Positions 36,273 through 44,916 of a stretch of DNA of 46,382 nt are shown in pieces (position 1 is the stretch's first letter; each line of letters begins with the position of its first letter). A model generated the notes under the pieces. That model searched no databases and was not told the origin of the DNA. It saw only the letters and a list, made by a program, of their open reading frames with translations. Both the position numbers and the translations under genes were made by a program. The DNA lies in the NCBI GenBank assembly GCA_027452245.1, contig DAIDGW010000019.1, positions 1-46,382 on the forward strand, given 5' to 3'. Source of the stretch: Acidobacteriaceae bacterium. Its GTDB lineage: Bacteria; Acidobacteriota; Terriglobia; Terriglobales; Acidobacteriaceae.

Positions 36273-37371
36273 GGTCGCGGACGACCGGATCGTCCTGGCC
36301 CACGGCGGCGGCGGACGCCTGACTCACCAGTTGATCGAGAAGATCTTTATCCCCGCCTTCTCGAACGCCGAACTCGAGCAGCGGCACGACGGTGCAGTGC
36401 TCTCCATCAACGGATCTCGTCTAGCCTTCACCACCGATTCGTTCGTAGTGCGCCCTCTGATTTTCCCTGGCGGCAATATCGGCGATCTCGCCGTTCATGG
36501 CACAGTCAACGATCTTGCCATGTGCGGCGCCCGGCCGTTATTCCTCAGCGCGGGATTCATCCTCGAAGAAGGGCTTTCCATGGAGACGCTTCGCACCGTG
36601 GTGAATTCCATGTGCGACGCGGCTGGCGAAGCTGGCGTGAAACTCGTCACCGGCGATACGAAAGTCGTCGATAAAGGCAAAGGCGACGGCATGTTCATCA
36701 ATACCTCAGGTATCGGTGTGATCGAGTCGAGGATCGATCCCGCAAACGGCCTTGAGAGGAGGCAGCTTCAGCCGCGCCGTCTGGACGCAGAACAAGCAGG
36801 GGCTTTAGACCCTGCAGGAACCGCGATCGGTCCCGCATCCGTCCGACCCGGAGACGCCGTCCTCGTCAGCGGCGACCTCGGCCGCCACGGCGTCGCCATT
36901 CTTTCCGTCCGCGAAGGTCTGGAATTTGAGTCGCCCATCCTGAGCGACAGCGCCAACGTCTGGCCCGCAGTCGAAGCGTTACTTCAAGCCGGAATCGAGG
37001 TGCATTGTCTCCGCGATCTCACCCGCGGAGGCCTCGCCACCACCCTGAATGAAATCGCAGGAGACGGCGACGTCTGCATTACGCTCGACGAACAACTGAT
37101 CGCCGTCGACGATACCGTGCAGGGAGTTTGCGAGATTCTCGGCCTCGATCCGCTTTACGTGGCCAATGAAGGACGCTTTGCCGCATTCGTCCCGGAGGTG
37201 CAAGCTGAGCGCGCTCTTAAGGTGTTACGTTCTGTGCCCGTTTCCAGCGGGGCAGCTTACGTTGGCAAAGTCGAAGAGAGGCCGAAGGGGACGGTCGTCC
37301 TCCGCAGCCGCATCGGCGGCAACCGCGTCGTGGATATGCTCAGCGGGGAACAACTGCCAAGGATTTGCTAA
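36220..37371 (+). CDS. hypE: Hydrogenase expression/formation protein HypE
   Basis: A 383-aa PurM-like ATPase that dehydrates a C-terminal carbamoylated cysteine to thiocyanate, the CN donor. Motifs are [60 protein letters not shown] and the essential C-terminal PRIC, with the modified Cys last. At 383 residues it is longer than the usual 330-350 because a repeat-derived segment lies at about residues 178-199 (see repeat entry). The start at ATG 36220 lies inside hypD and lacks a visible ribosome site, so coupling to hypD translation is likely. Confidence 0.96.
   Translation: MADGKSAKILELNCPLPKVADDRIVLAHGGGGRLTHQLIEKIFIPAFSNAELEQRHDGAVLSINGSRLAFTTDSFVVRPLIFPGGNIGDLAVHGTVNDLAMCGARPLFLSAGFILEEGLSMETLRTVVNSMCDAAGEAGVKLVTGDTKVVDKGKGDGMFINTSGIGVIESRIDPANGLERRQLQPRRLDAEQAGALDPAGTAIGPASVRPGDAVLVSGDLGRHGVAILSVREGLEFESPILSDSANVWPAVEALLQAGIEVHCLRDLTRGGLATTLNEIAGDGDVCITLDEQLIAVDDTVQGVCEILGLDPLYVANEGRFAAFVPEVQAERALKVLRSVPVSSGAAYVGKVEERPKGTVVLRSRIGGNRVVDMLSGEQLPRIC
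36751..36815 (-). repeat. Bipartite palindromic repeat inside hypE (antisense copy)
   Basis: Read on the minus strand (36815 down to 36751) the segment aligns over its whole length with the intergenic element at 43967-44034: a TCTAAAGCC-containing half with GCAGGG/CCCTGC arms, a linker with TGCTT and TGCGT, then ACGGCGCGGCTGAAGC, followed by a TCTCAAGG end (TTTCAAAG in the other copy). In hypE it supplies in-frame residues such as [20 protein letters not shown], outside the conserved core. Confidence 0.8.
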
Positions 37372-37395
37372 GTGTGCAAGCACGCTTCCATTTTG

Positions 37396-37605
37396 TCATC
37401 TTAAGCGCCGTTTCTTGCCACGAAGGATCTCTGCATTCCTCCCCGCACCAGCGCGAACCACGGGGTCACGTTCGGGGTCGGGATTCAATACAGCCTCAAG
37501 GATCTCGCGGGTTTCGTCAGATACAGAACGCCCGTGCAGTTCTGCGCGTCTTTTGAGTTCGCGCATCGTCGCGTCATCGATGTTGCGGATAACGAATCTT
37601 CCCAT
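37396..37605 (-). CDS. FitA-like ribbon-helix-helix antitoxin, orphan
   Basis: A 69-aa protein with the FitA/Arc-type DNA-binding N-terminus VIRNIDDATMRELKRRAELH and HGRSVSDETREILEAVL, then a basic tail ending GKKRRLR. In FitAB modules a VapC-type PIN toxin follows the antitoxin directly. Here the next sequence downstream is the 3' end of convergent hypE, with no room for a toxin, so this is a solo antitoxin or a remnant. It may still repress its own promoter or act on a toxin elsewhere. Confidence 0.85.
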   Translation of the reverse strand: MGRFVIRNIDDATMRELKRRAELHGRSVSDETREILEAVLNPDPERDPVVRAGAGRNAEILRGKKRRLR

Positions 37606-39380
<1,775 letters not shown>

Positions 39381-39399
39381 GTGCTGGTCTGGTTGTCTA

Positions 39400-39433
39400 G
39401 GGGCGGACGCATTCGTCTGCCCCTTCTTTTTTT
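39400..39433 (+). terminator. Rho-independent terminator of gdhA
   Basis: GGGGCGGACG (39400-39409) and CGTCTGCCCC (39414-39423) pair over 10 bp, with one G-T, around the loop CATT, followed by TTCTTTTTTT. It starts 20 bp after the gdhA stop. Confidence 0.9.
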
Positions 39434-39558
39434 GCGGAAAGAATGAAATGGGGTGCTCGGGATCGCACAACGATTTCCAGAGTACGCGCCTGAGGGACCG
39501 AAAGGTACTCCGCCCGAGAGCCGCTTTTTCCAAAATCTGAGCTTCTCCGGGCAGGGCT

Positions 39559-39840
39559 TTATAGGTATTCTCGGAAAAGCCTCTCCTCGAAGCCGACTCC
39601 ACCTCGAAGCAACTGCGGAATGGCGACGGTCAGATGGCCTTCTTCCATTGCCGCTTCAAATAGCCAGAGCTTGGCCTGCATGAGTCGCGTCTCATGTCCA
39701 GTGGCCCGTAGGAGGTTCTGGATTTATAGAGCGTATTTCTGAGCAGATTCATAGTCGCCCTTCAGGGCTGCCGCTTGGAGAGACGGCTCAAGTCGGTAGA
39801 GGGCCTCTAGTTGGTCCTTGGTGAGTTTGGGAGGCTTCAC
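39559..39840 (-). pseudogene. Hypothetical gene remnant with internal stop
   Basis: From a GTG at 39840 (its GTGA overlaps the stop of the RAYT fragment) the frame reads KPPKLTKDQLEALYRLEPSL, then AALKGDYESAQKYAL, a TAA at 39726-39724, and in the same frame continues IQNLLRATGHETRLMQAKLW and EAAMEEGHLTVAIPQLLRGG to a second stop at 39559. Both sides look like ordinary helical protein, so the TAA most simply reflects a nonsense change (GAA to TAA) in one gene. I do not know the family; the repeated helical look suggests a TPR-like protein. The downstream remainder is probably lost. Confidence 0.55.
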
Positions 39841-40236
39841 TTGGCACGACCAATATACCTCTGCGAATCGAAAATGGTGCGCTTACTTTGAAAGCGCAGA
39901 TGGGGGATCTGGCGGTTTCTCTCCCATGTCTCGCAAAACCGGCGAGACTTGGGAACCACGGCCCCTTCCAAACTCCGAACGAAACCGAGCTTAAGTGCCT
40001 GTATGGCGGTCGAGAGCGTCGCCCATTGTGGTTCACTGACAAGAAGATGAACATGCTCGGGCATCACGACATATCCCAAGACCACAAGCCGGTAATCGTC
40101 GGCGAACCCGCTCAAATATTTCCAGGAAAAGAGCGCACTTGATCGGATCACGAAGCAGTGGCTGGCGTTGATAGCAGATGAAAGTGACGAGATGAAGATC
40201 ACGTCCACCGTAGAATCGGTGCGGATGATTCTGCAC
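39837..40236 (-). pseudogene. REP-associated tyrosine transposase (RAYT, Y1-HUH), frameshifted and truncated
   Basis: Two frames together give a RAYT. The first (from GTG 40236) reads HPHRFYGGRDLHLVTFICYQ and ends a matched segment at EIFERVRRR. Then, after a one-base shift in the CGACGATTAC region (about 40100), the other frame reads YRLVVLGYVVMPEHVHLLVS, whose EHVHLL is the HUH metal-binding motif of IS200-like Y1 transposases. A REP-like palindrome lies within the second half (PKSRRFCETWE). The frame stops at 39837 just after SQRY, where the catalytic YYDFN-type segment and the C-terminal third of a RAYT should be, so the gene is dead on two counts. Confidence 0.85.
39923..39953. repeat. 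REP-like palindrome inside the RAYT remnant
   Basis: CCCATGTCTCGC (39923-39934), 7-nt loop AAAACCG, GCGAGACTTGGG (39942-39953). One mismatch separates the arms. Same arm and loop length as the copies at 40302-40332 and in hypF. Confidence 0.88.
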
Positions 40237-40301
40237 GGACAAACAATACAGCGCCGGAAAGAAGAAAGTCTGTGGCGAGTGAACACTCGGCTGTGAGTAT
40301 T

Positions 40302-40332
40302 CCCATGTCTCGCAACACCAGCGAGACATGGG
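40302..40332. repeat. REP-like palindrome upstream of the RAYT remnant
   Basis: CCCATGTCTCGC (40302-40313), 7-nt loop AACACCA, GCGAGACATGGG (40321-40332); the arms are exact reverse complements. It lies about 65 bp upstream of the RAYT start codon. RAYT genes are typically flanked by the REPs they act on. Confidence 0.9.
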
Positions 40333-40360
40333 GCATCCCACTTATTTTCGCTCGGCGAGT

Positions 40361-40690
40361 CTATGGAGTTGCTTTCTCGCTTGCTCCAAACTCAAACCCC
40401 TCCCGCATGGCGTTGCGGAATTTCTCCCGCTCTTCCGGACTTAACCTGCGGCAGGGTCCGCGAAATCCATCCCGGCGAAACGGAGGCCCGCCATGTCCGC
40501 CCAGCCTGCCGAAGAGAATGCGGGCCAGCACCAGGATTCCCAGCGCCTGCCAGAACGTGATCTGATGCCAGCCGAAGATCGCCGGCAGCAGCCAGTTCCA
40601 AAGACGCATCACCACCTCGCCGCCGATGAAGAGAAACAGCGGAATCGCAATCATCGCTAACGGCACAACCCAATACCATTTCCGTCTCAT
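40361..40690 (-). CDS. Small membrane protein paired with the sigma factor
   Basis: A 109-aa protein with two hydrophobic segments (VVPLAMIAIPLFLFIGGEVVM; then IFGWHQITFWQALGILVLAR with the LFG turn), a glycine/arginine-rich stretch, and a charged C-terminal helix RRLSPEEREKFRNAMREGF. I know similar small proteins next to sigma factors in Acidobacteria and Bacteroidetes, but no function. The start at 40690 has GAGGG eight bases upstream and lies 10 bp after the sigma factor stop, so both genes form one operon. An anti-sigma role is possible but it has no zinc-binding HxxxCxxC motif. Confidence 0.8.
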   Translation of the reverse strand: MRRKWYWVVPLAMIAIPLFLFIGGEVVMRLWNWLLPAIFGWHQITFWQALGILVLARILFGRLGGHGGPPFRRDGFRGPCRRLSPEEREKFRNAMREGFEFGASEKATP

Positions 40691-40700
40691 AGTTCATCCC

Positions 40701-41312
40701 TCATTTCATAAATTCGTCGTACGCTCGCTGCAGGCGCTCGCGCAGATGCAGCACGGCGTATCTTTTGCGCGCCAGCAGGGTGTTCACATTCACCCCGGTC
40801 TTCTCGGATAGCTCTTTGAAACTTGTTCCGTCAAATTCATGCGCCATAAACACCTCGCGCTGGTCTTTGGGAAGCTGTGCCAAGGCACGCTTCATCTCAT
40901 TCAGCAGGACCCTGCGAAGATAAAGCGCCTCCGGGCCGTCGTCGGGAGAGGGAAGCAGATACTCGAAAGACAATTCGTCTTCCTCCTCGCTTCCAACCGA
41001 CACATCACTGAAAGTTTCCGGCTCGTTCTTGCGAAATAGATCCGTGATGCGGTTGCGGGCCACTCGGTACAGCCATCCCGTGACGTGCTCGATCGGCATC
41101 AGCAGGCGATTGGCTTCAACGAGCCGGTAAAACACGTCCTGCAGAATGTCTTCCACATCTTCGGGATCGGGCACACGCCTGCGAATGAAGTTGCGTAGCC
41201 GGGAGCGCTCGCGCTCGACCACCTCCGAGATGCGCCGGTCTTCTTCGCGCGCGCTCTGTTCGCGTGCCATGCGCTCCAGTGCCGTCCATTCCGGGCTCGC
41301 CGCGTCCGTCAT
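40701..41312 (-). CDS. ECF-type RNA polymerase sigma factor
   Basis: A 203-aa sigma-70 family protein. Region 2: RLRNFIRRRVPDPEDVEDIL, DVFYRLVEANRLL and HVTGWLYRVARNRITDLFRK. Region 4: LPKDQREVFMAHEFDGTSFK and ELSEKTGVNVNTLLARKRYA (helix-turn-helix). ATG 41312 is preferred; the frame extends to a TTG at 41387 with no better ribosome site. It directs transcription of an unknown regulon. The gene after it encodes a small membrane protein. No classical anti-sigma gene was found. Confidence 0.93.
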   Translation of the reverse strand: MTDAASPEWTALERMAREQSAREEDRRISEVVERERSRLRNFIRRRVPDPEDVEDILQDVFYRLVEANRLLMPIEHVTGWLYRVARNRITDLFRKNEPETFSDVSVGSEEEDELSFEYLLPSPDDGPEALYLRRVLLNEMKRALAQLPKDQREVFMAHEFDGTSFKELSEKTGVNVNTLLARKRYAVLHLRERLQRAYDEFMK

Positions 41313-41771
41313 CCCTGCTGTAGACGAATGAGGGGCGCCGATATTGTACGAGCCCGCACCAAGCGGCCTCCGCCATCGAAAAGTCAAGACCCATCATGCA
41401 CCGAAAATGGTGCAAGAGGTCCCTAAGCAAATGAAGCTAAGTGAGATAGATATGTTTAAGTGCTGTGTAAATAACGTTTCGTATCTTGTTCATTATCATA
41501 GACATAGCTGGCACAGTTAAAACGATTTACCTTTCCCTGGGAGGCTCTGATGCTCGCCGCGACACAACCCCCTCAGGAAATGCGATGGAGGCGCTCCTAC
41601 CCTGCTTCCAAGCGCAGCAGGAGGCATTCCTGAAGCTGGGGGGAACGAGAAGCTTGCCCAAGGCTAACGCGAAGATCTCTCGCTCCGCTCGCTTTGCTCG
41701 CCCCCGACTGGAGTCGGGGATCTACCATTTCAGGCGCGGAGCTTCGAGGTGATGCCAAGAGCGAATAGCTT
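41313..41771. other. Intergenic region between the ABC operon and the sigma factor
   Basis: 459 bp with no convincing gene. It contains an AT-rich block (about 41430-41540), a TGCACC/GGTGCA inverted pair on the minus strand near 41400-41415, CTCGCT/GCTCGCT micro-repeats at about 41678-41700, and the palindrome at 41702-41719. The sigma promoter must lie here but I cannot place it. Confidence 0.4.
41702..41719. repeat. Short perfect palindrome after the ABC operon
   Basis: CCCCGACT (41702-41709) and AGTCGGGG (41712-41719) are exact reverse complements with 2 bp between. It lies 53 bp downstream of the permease stop on the minus strand. It may be a terminator stem or a repeat; no T-run follows on the minus strand. 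Confidence 0.55.
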
Positions 41772-42707
41772 TTAGACCGGTCCCTGATATCTGCGCAGCC
41801 GGATGGCGGCAAACAGGAATACGGCGCTGAGCAGCAGTCCGATCCACAGGCCCGGCGTGCTCAGGAATTTCTCGGGCGTGATGTGGGTCATGGGGCCTGT
41901 TGGGATAACGTCTTGCGGCCCGATGTCCAGTCCGGGAGCGTTGCCGATCATCCGGCCGCCGATGAGCGACAAAAAAACTGATGTGTGAAACAGCAGTTTT
42001 TCGATTCCCGAGACCGCGACCACGGGCAAGGCTGCCCACAATAACGGAGCGCGGCGCACCGACCCAGAAACCAGCATGAGGTAGCAATACACGGGCAGCG
42101 GCCACAGGGCATGCGCCGTCATCAGGTGATAAAGCAGCAGGAGGCTGGGTCGACCAAGAGGGAAGTGGCTCCAGAGCGTGCCGACATTCACACCGTCCCC
42201 CAGAAGAACAGCGCTGTTGTAGAGCAGCATCACGAACTGCAAAATGATGCTGAAGGCGGTGGCTATGACCGGAACCACGACGAGCACAACAACGACCTTG
42301 GAGAGCACCGTAGTCGTGTCCGATACGGGCAGCGACTTCCAGAACAGGATGCTGCGGTCGCGGCGCTCGCCATAGAGGGCGTCGGCCGAATAGAAAAAGC
42401 TGAACAGAATCGCCGTGGCCATCATCGCAGCCGCAGCCACGTCGTAAGGCATTCCGATCGCCTCTTGGTAGAGCTTGGGGTCGATTGCACCCATGCCATG
42501 CAGAGTGGAGTGCAGGTGTCGAGTGCTGATGGCGAATCCGATGAGGAACATAATTCCGACACCAAGCGGCGCCAGGTAAACGGCGCGGTTCTCCCAGATT
42601 TCCCGCCGGACCGACCAGTAGAACGCCCGGCCGTTGTTTGCGCGCGCCGCCGTCGTCGCTTGCGATCTGACCATGGTCTCGGGAACCGCGTTTGATTCTC
42701 CGTTCAT
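41772..42707 (-). CDS. ABC-2 type transporter permease
   Basis: A 311-aa integral membrane protein with about six hydrophobic segments (APLGVGIMFLIGFAI; VVVVLVVVPVIATAFSIIL; LLSAVFLFAAIRL among them) and the feature of the ABC-2 class 'ERRDRSILFWKSLPVSDTTTVLSKV', a cytoplasmic loop seen in YtrC/ABC-2 permeases. It overlaps the ATPase gene by four bases (ATGA), so the two are coupled. Substrate unknown. Confidence 0.88.
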   Translation of the reverse strand: MNGESNAVPETMVRSQATTAARANNGRAFYWSVRREIWENRAVYLAPLGVGIMFLIGFAISTRHLHSTLHGMGAIDPKLYQEAIGMPYDVAAAAMMATAILFSFFYSADALYGERRDRSILFWKSLPVSDTTTVLSKVVVVLVVVPVIATAFSIILQFVMLLYNSAVLLGDGVNVGTLWSHFPLGRPSLLLLYHLMTAHALWPLPVYCYLMLVSGSVRRAPLLWAALPVVAVSGIEKLLFHTSVFLSLIGGRMIGNAPGLDIGPQDVIPTGPMTHITPEKFLSTPGLWIGLLLSAVFLFAAIRLRRYQGPV

Positions 42708-43573
42708 TGCACAACTCCTTCGGCGGCATGGTTACCAATCACGGCCACGAATAAATCCGCAATGCCGGGGGTGCGGACTTCCCCCAGTTCGCCCAGCTTC
42801 TGCCGATCGGCATGATCGAACACGAACACGCTGCGGCCCAGTACCTGGCGCTCCTGCATCGGTTTGAGCGCGCGCGCCGCTGCGACACGATCGGGATTCA
42901 CCGTGACCTCCGCATACCGCATCCCGAACTCGTCCATGCTGCAATTCAGGACGATGCGTCCGCGATCGATGAACATCAGGTCGGTGAGGATGTTCTGCAG
43001 TTCTTCGACCTGATGCGTGGTAACCACGATGGTGCGGCTGCGGTCGAAATAATCGTTGAGCAGGGAATCGTAGAACTGCTTGCGATAGAGGATGTCGAGG
43101 CCGAGCGTCGGCTCGTCGAGCACCAGCAATCGGGCGTCAATCGCCATCACCAGCGCGAGATGAAGTTGCGCGACCATGCCTTTCGAGAGTTCGCGCACTT
43201 TGCTGGCGCGCTTGATTGTTGTCCTGGCGAGAAAACTTTCGGCCTTGGCGCGATCGAAGCGCGGATGCACGCCCGCGACATAATCGAGCGCCTGCGAGAC
43301 GCGGATCCAGCGCGGCAGGACAGCGACATCGGCGATGAAGGAGACATCGCGCATGAGCTGATCGCGTTCATTCCAGGGATCGCGCCCCAGGACCTTCAGT
43401 TCTCCCTGATACGGAGTGAGCCCGAGGATGGCGTTGAGTGCGGTAGTCTTGCCCGCTCCGTTGGGCCCGATCAGGCCAAGGATGCGGCCTTCCTCCACGC
43501 GCAAGTCCACGCCGTCGAGAGCGACCGTCGTGCCGAAGTTCTTCCGCAAGCCGCGGGCTTCAATGTATGCCAT
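42704..43573 (-). CDS. ABC transporter ATP-binding protein
   Basis: A 289-aa ATPase with Walker A GPNGAGKTT near residue 37, Q-loop region, Walker B LLVLDEPTLGLD and the switch His in VVTTHQVEEL. The signature region reads RELSKGMVAQLHLALVM: LSKGM instead of LSGGQ, as in several ABC-2 drug/bacitracin-type exporters. The C-terminal extension of about 70 residues after the switch is typical of this group. It forms a transporter with the permease and follows gntR directly. Confidence 0.93.
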   Translation of the reverse strand: MAYIEARGLRKNFGTTVALDGVDLRVEEGRILGLIGPNGAGKTTALNAILGLTPYQGELKVLGRDPWNERDQLMRDVSFIADVAVLPRWIRVSQALDYVAGVHPRFDRAKAESFLARTTIKRASKVRELSKGMVAQLHLALVMAIDARLLVLDEPTLGLDILYRKQFYDSLLNDYFDRSRTIVVTTHQVEELQNILTDLMFIDRGRIVLNCSMDEFGMRYAEVTVNPDRVAAARALKPMQERQVLGRSVFVFDHADRQKLGELGEVRTPGIADLFVAVIGNHAAEGVVQ

Positions 43574-43957
43574 TTAGCGCTCCTCCTTCTTCGATTTCGC
43601 CCGACGATTTCCGCCATTCAGCAGTTCTTCAGCATTCAGCCCGAGACGCTGGATGGTTTCCTGGATACGCGGCCATTCTTCGTTGAGGAATTTCTCGCGC
43701 TCGCCGCAGCGCAGCAAGTTTTCCGCCCCGGTTTTCACGAACATGCCGAGCCCCCGCCGTTTCTCCACCAGGTCTTCATCCACCAGTTCCTGGTAGCTCT
43801 TGAGGACGGTGAGCGGATTGACGCGATATTCCGCCGCGACGTTGCGCACTGAAGGCAAGGGATCGCCTTCTTTGAGCACGCGGTCGAGGATCATCGCCAC
43901 AACGCGGTCGCGCAGCTGGCGATAAATCGGCTGATTGTCATTCCACTCGCGGTCCAT
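43574..43957 (-). CDS. GntR-family transcriptional regulator (YtrA type)
   Basis: A 127-aa protein: winged-helix DNA-binding domain (QPIYRQLRDRVVAMILDRVL, LPSVRNVAAEYRVNPLTVLK, GLGMFVKTGA) followed only by a short helical tail, the layout of YtrA-subfamily repressors. These usually control the ABC transporter encoded next to them. The stop is directly followed by the ATPase ATG. GAGGA lies seven bases before ATG 43957, at the very edge of a palindromic repeat (43967-44034). Confidence 0.93.
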   Translation of the reverse strand: MDREWNDNQPIYRQLRDRVVAMILDRVLKEGDPLPSVRNVAAEYRVNPLTVLKSYQELVDEDLVEKRRGLGMFVKTGAENLLRCGEREKFLNEEWPRIQETIQRLGLNAEELLNGGNRRAKSKKEER

Positions 43958-43966
43958 GACGTTCCT

Positions 43967-44034
43967 CAGCGGCTAAAGCCCGCTGCTTATGATGCGTTCG
44001 GTACGGCGCGCCTGAAGGCGCGCCCTTTCAAAGC
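43967..44034 (+). repeat. Bipartite palindromic repeat upstream of gntR (full copy)
   Basis: About 68 bp. The first half is CAGCGGCTAAAGCCCGCTG, an imperfect hairpin. A linker with TGCTTATGATGCGT follows. The second half has GGCGCGCC (44005-44012), TGAA, GGCGCGCC (44017-44024), then CTTTCAAAG. A full-length relative lies in hypE at 36815-36751, and a half copy at 44879-44911. It fills the gap between the DUF4386-like gene and gntR and would sit in the leader of the gntR message. Confidence 0.82.
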
Positions 44035-44042
44035 AAACAAGC

Positions 44043-44801
44043 CTAAGCGACTTGGGGCCTCAGGGTCGACTCCGTGTCGGCTGTCCATGCTTTCCACCTG
44101 GCAACGTTCAGTCCCACCGTAGCCATCCACAAGGCGACCGAAGCTTCCCCGGGAAAACAGGCGTACAGAATGTACGGGTATAAACGCGCGTCGAGCGCAG
44201 GCGCCAGGAAGTTCAGGAAGCTGTGCGTGAAATAGCAAAGTCCGGCAATGCCCAGTAGCACGCCGATCGCGCGGGGGATGAAGCCCGAGCGAAAAATCAG
44301 GAACCCGCTCACCATTTCATCAAGCCCATAAAACACGAACGAGATGAGCAGGCCGACATCCTGCAAGCGCAGGAAAAGGTAAGACAAGGTCTGCAACTGC
44401 GGAGCAGCAATCGTACTCAACGTATTTGCTTCGGTGGCCAGCAGCAGGGGAACATAGGCATTGACCAGGTCGAGGCTCTCGACGGCGATTCCCACAAACC
44501 CGCAGAAAAGCGCGGTCATAGCCAAAATCCGGTTCACCCGCCTGAACAGAATGTAGAAGAGAATTTCGTCGCCGACGTTCAGAACCATCTCGAAAAGATG
44601 CGCCGAAAATCCCATGCGGAACAGCATTGGATGCGTGAGGATGTTGTGGATCGTGGCCTGCGCGTTGCCATCCACCATTATGGTGCTCTGGACATAGCCG
44701 ATATCGAAGGCACCAGTGACGATCCCCGCCAAGGCAAAGATGCCGCACAGCCTTGCCAGAAGGAGAGCAGAAATCACGTCCGGTTCTAAGTTCGAGGGCA
44801 T
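44043..44801 (-). CDS. DUF4386-like multi-pass membrane protein
   Basis: A 252-aa protein with about six to seven hydrophobic segments (LLLARLCGIFALAGIVTGAF; FMVLNVGDEILFYILFR-type; LLISFVFYGLDEMVSGFLIF; AIGVLLGIAGLCYFTHSFL). The arrangement ARLxGxxxL near the start and FYGLDEMVSGFLIFRSGFIPRAIGVLL match the DUF4386 family as I remember it; function unknown. ATG 44801 has AAGGA nine bases upstream. It lies between two copies of a palindromic repeat. Confidence 0.8.
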   Translation of the reverse strand: MPSNLEPDVISALLLARLCGIFALAGIVTGAFDIGYVQSTIMVDGNAQATIHNILTHPMLFRMGFSAHLFEMVLNVGDEILFYILFRRVNRILAMTALFCGFVGIAVESLDLVNAYVPLLLATEANTLSTIAAPQLQTLSYLFLRLQDVGLLISFVFYGLDEMVSGFLIFRSGFIPRAIGVLLGIAGLCYFTHSFLNFLAPALDARLYPYILYACFPGEASVALWMATVGLNVARWKAWTADTESTLRPQVA

Positions 44802-44878
44802 CTGATCGTTCCTTTCGGCAGCCGGGTTTGCAGCGGTCGTGCAAGTCGCGCTACCTCAACTCCAATCCCCAGGTTAAT

Positions 44879-44911
44879 TACGGCGCGGCTTTGAGGCCGC
44901 GCCATCTCAAA
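44879..44911 (+). repeat. Half copy of the bipartite palindromic repeat
   Basis: TACGGCGCGGCTTTGAG then GCCGCGCC, ending ATCTCAAA. Arms GGCGCGGC (44882-44889) and GCCGCGCC (44896-44903) pair exactly. It matches the second half of the element at 43967-44034, on the same strand, but the first half (with CTAAAGCC) is absent. Confidence 0.8.
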
Positions 44912-44916
44912 CGTTC

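Noticed and set aside
36220..37371. HypE inactivated by the repeat insertion.
   Set aside because: The frame is intact and the PRIC end, ATP-binding and carbamoyl motifs are present, so loss of function is not supported.
41501..41525. Sigma-54 promoter (GGCACA at about 41510).
   Set aside because: There is no GC element 10 bp downstream, so the -24/-12 spacing is not met.
42812..43852. A 346-codon open frame antisense to the ABC ATPase and gntR.
   Set aside because: It covers two genes with intact Walker motifs and a helix-turn-helix, so it is not independent.
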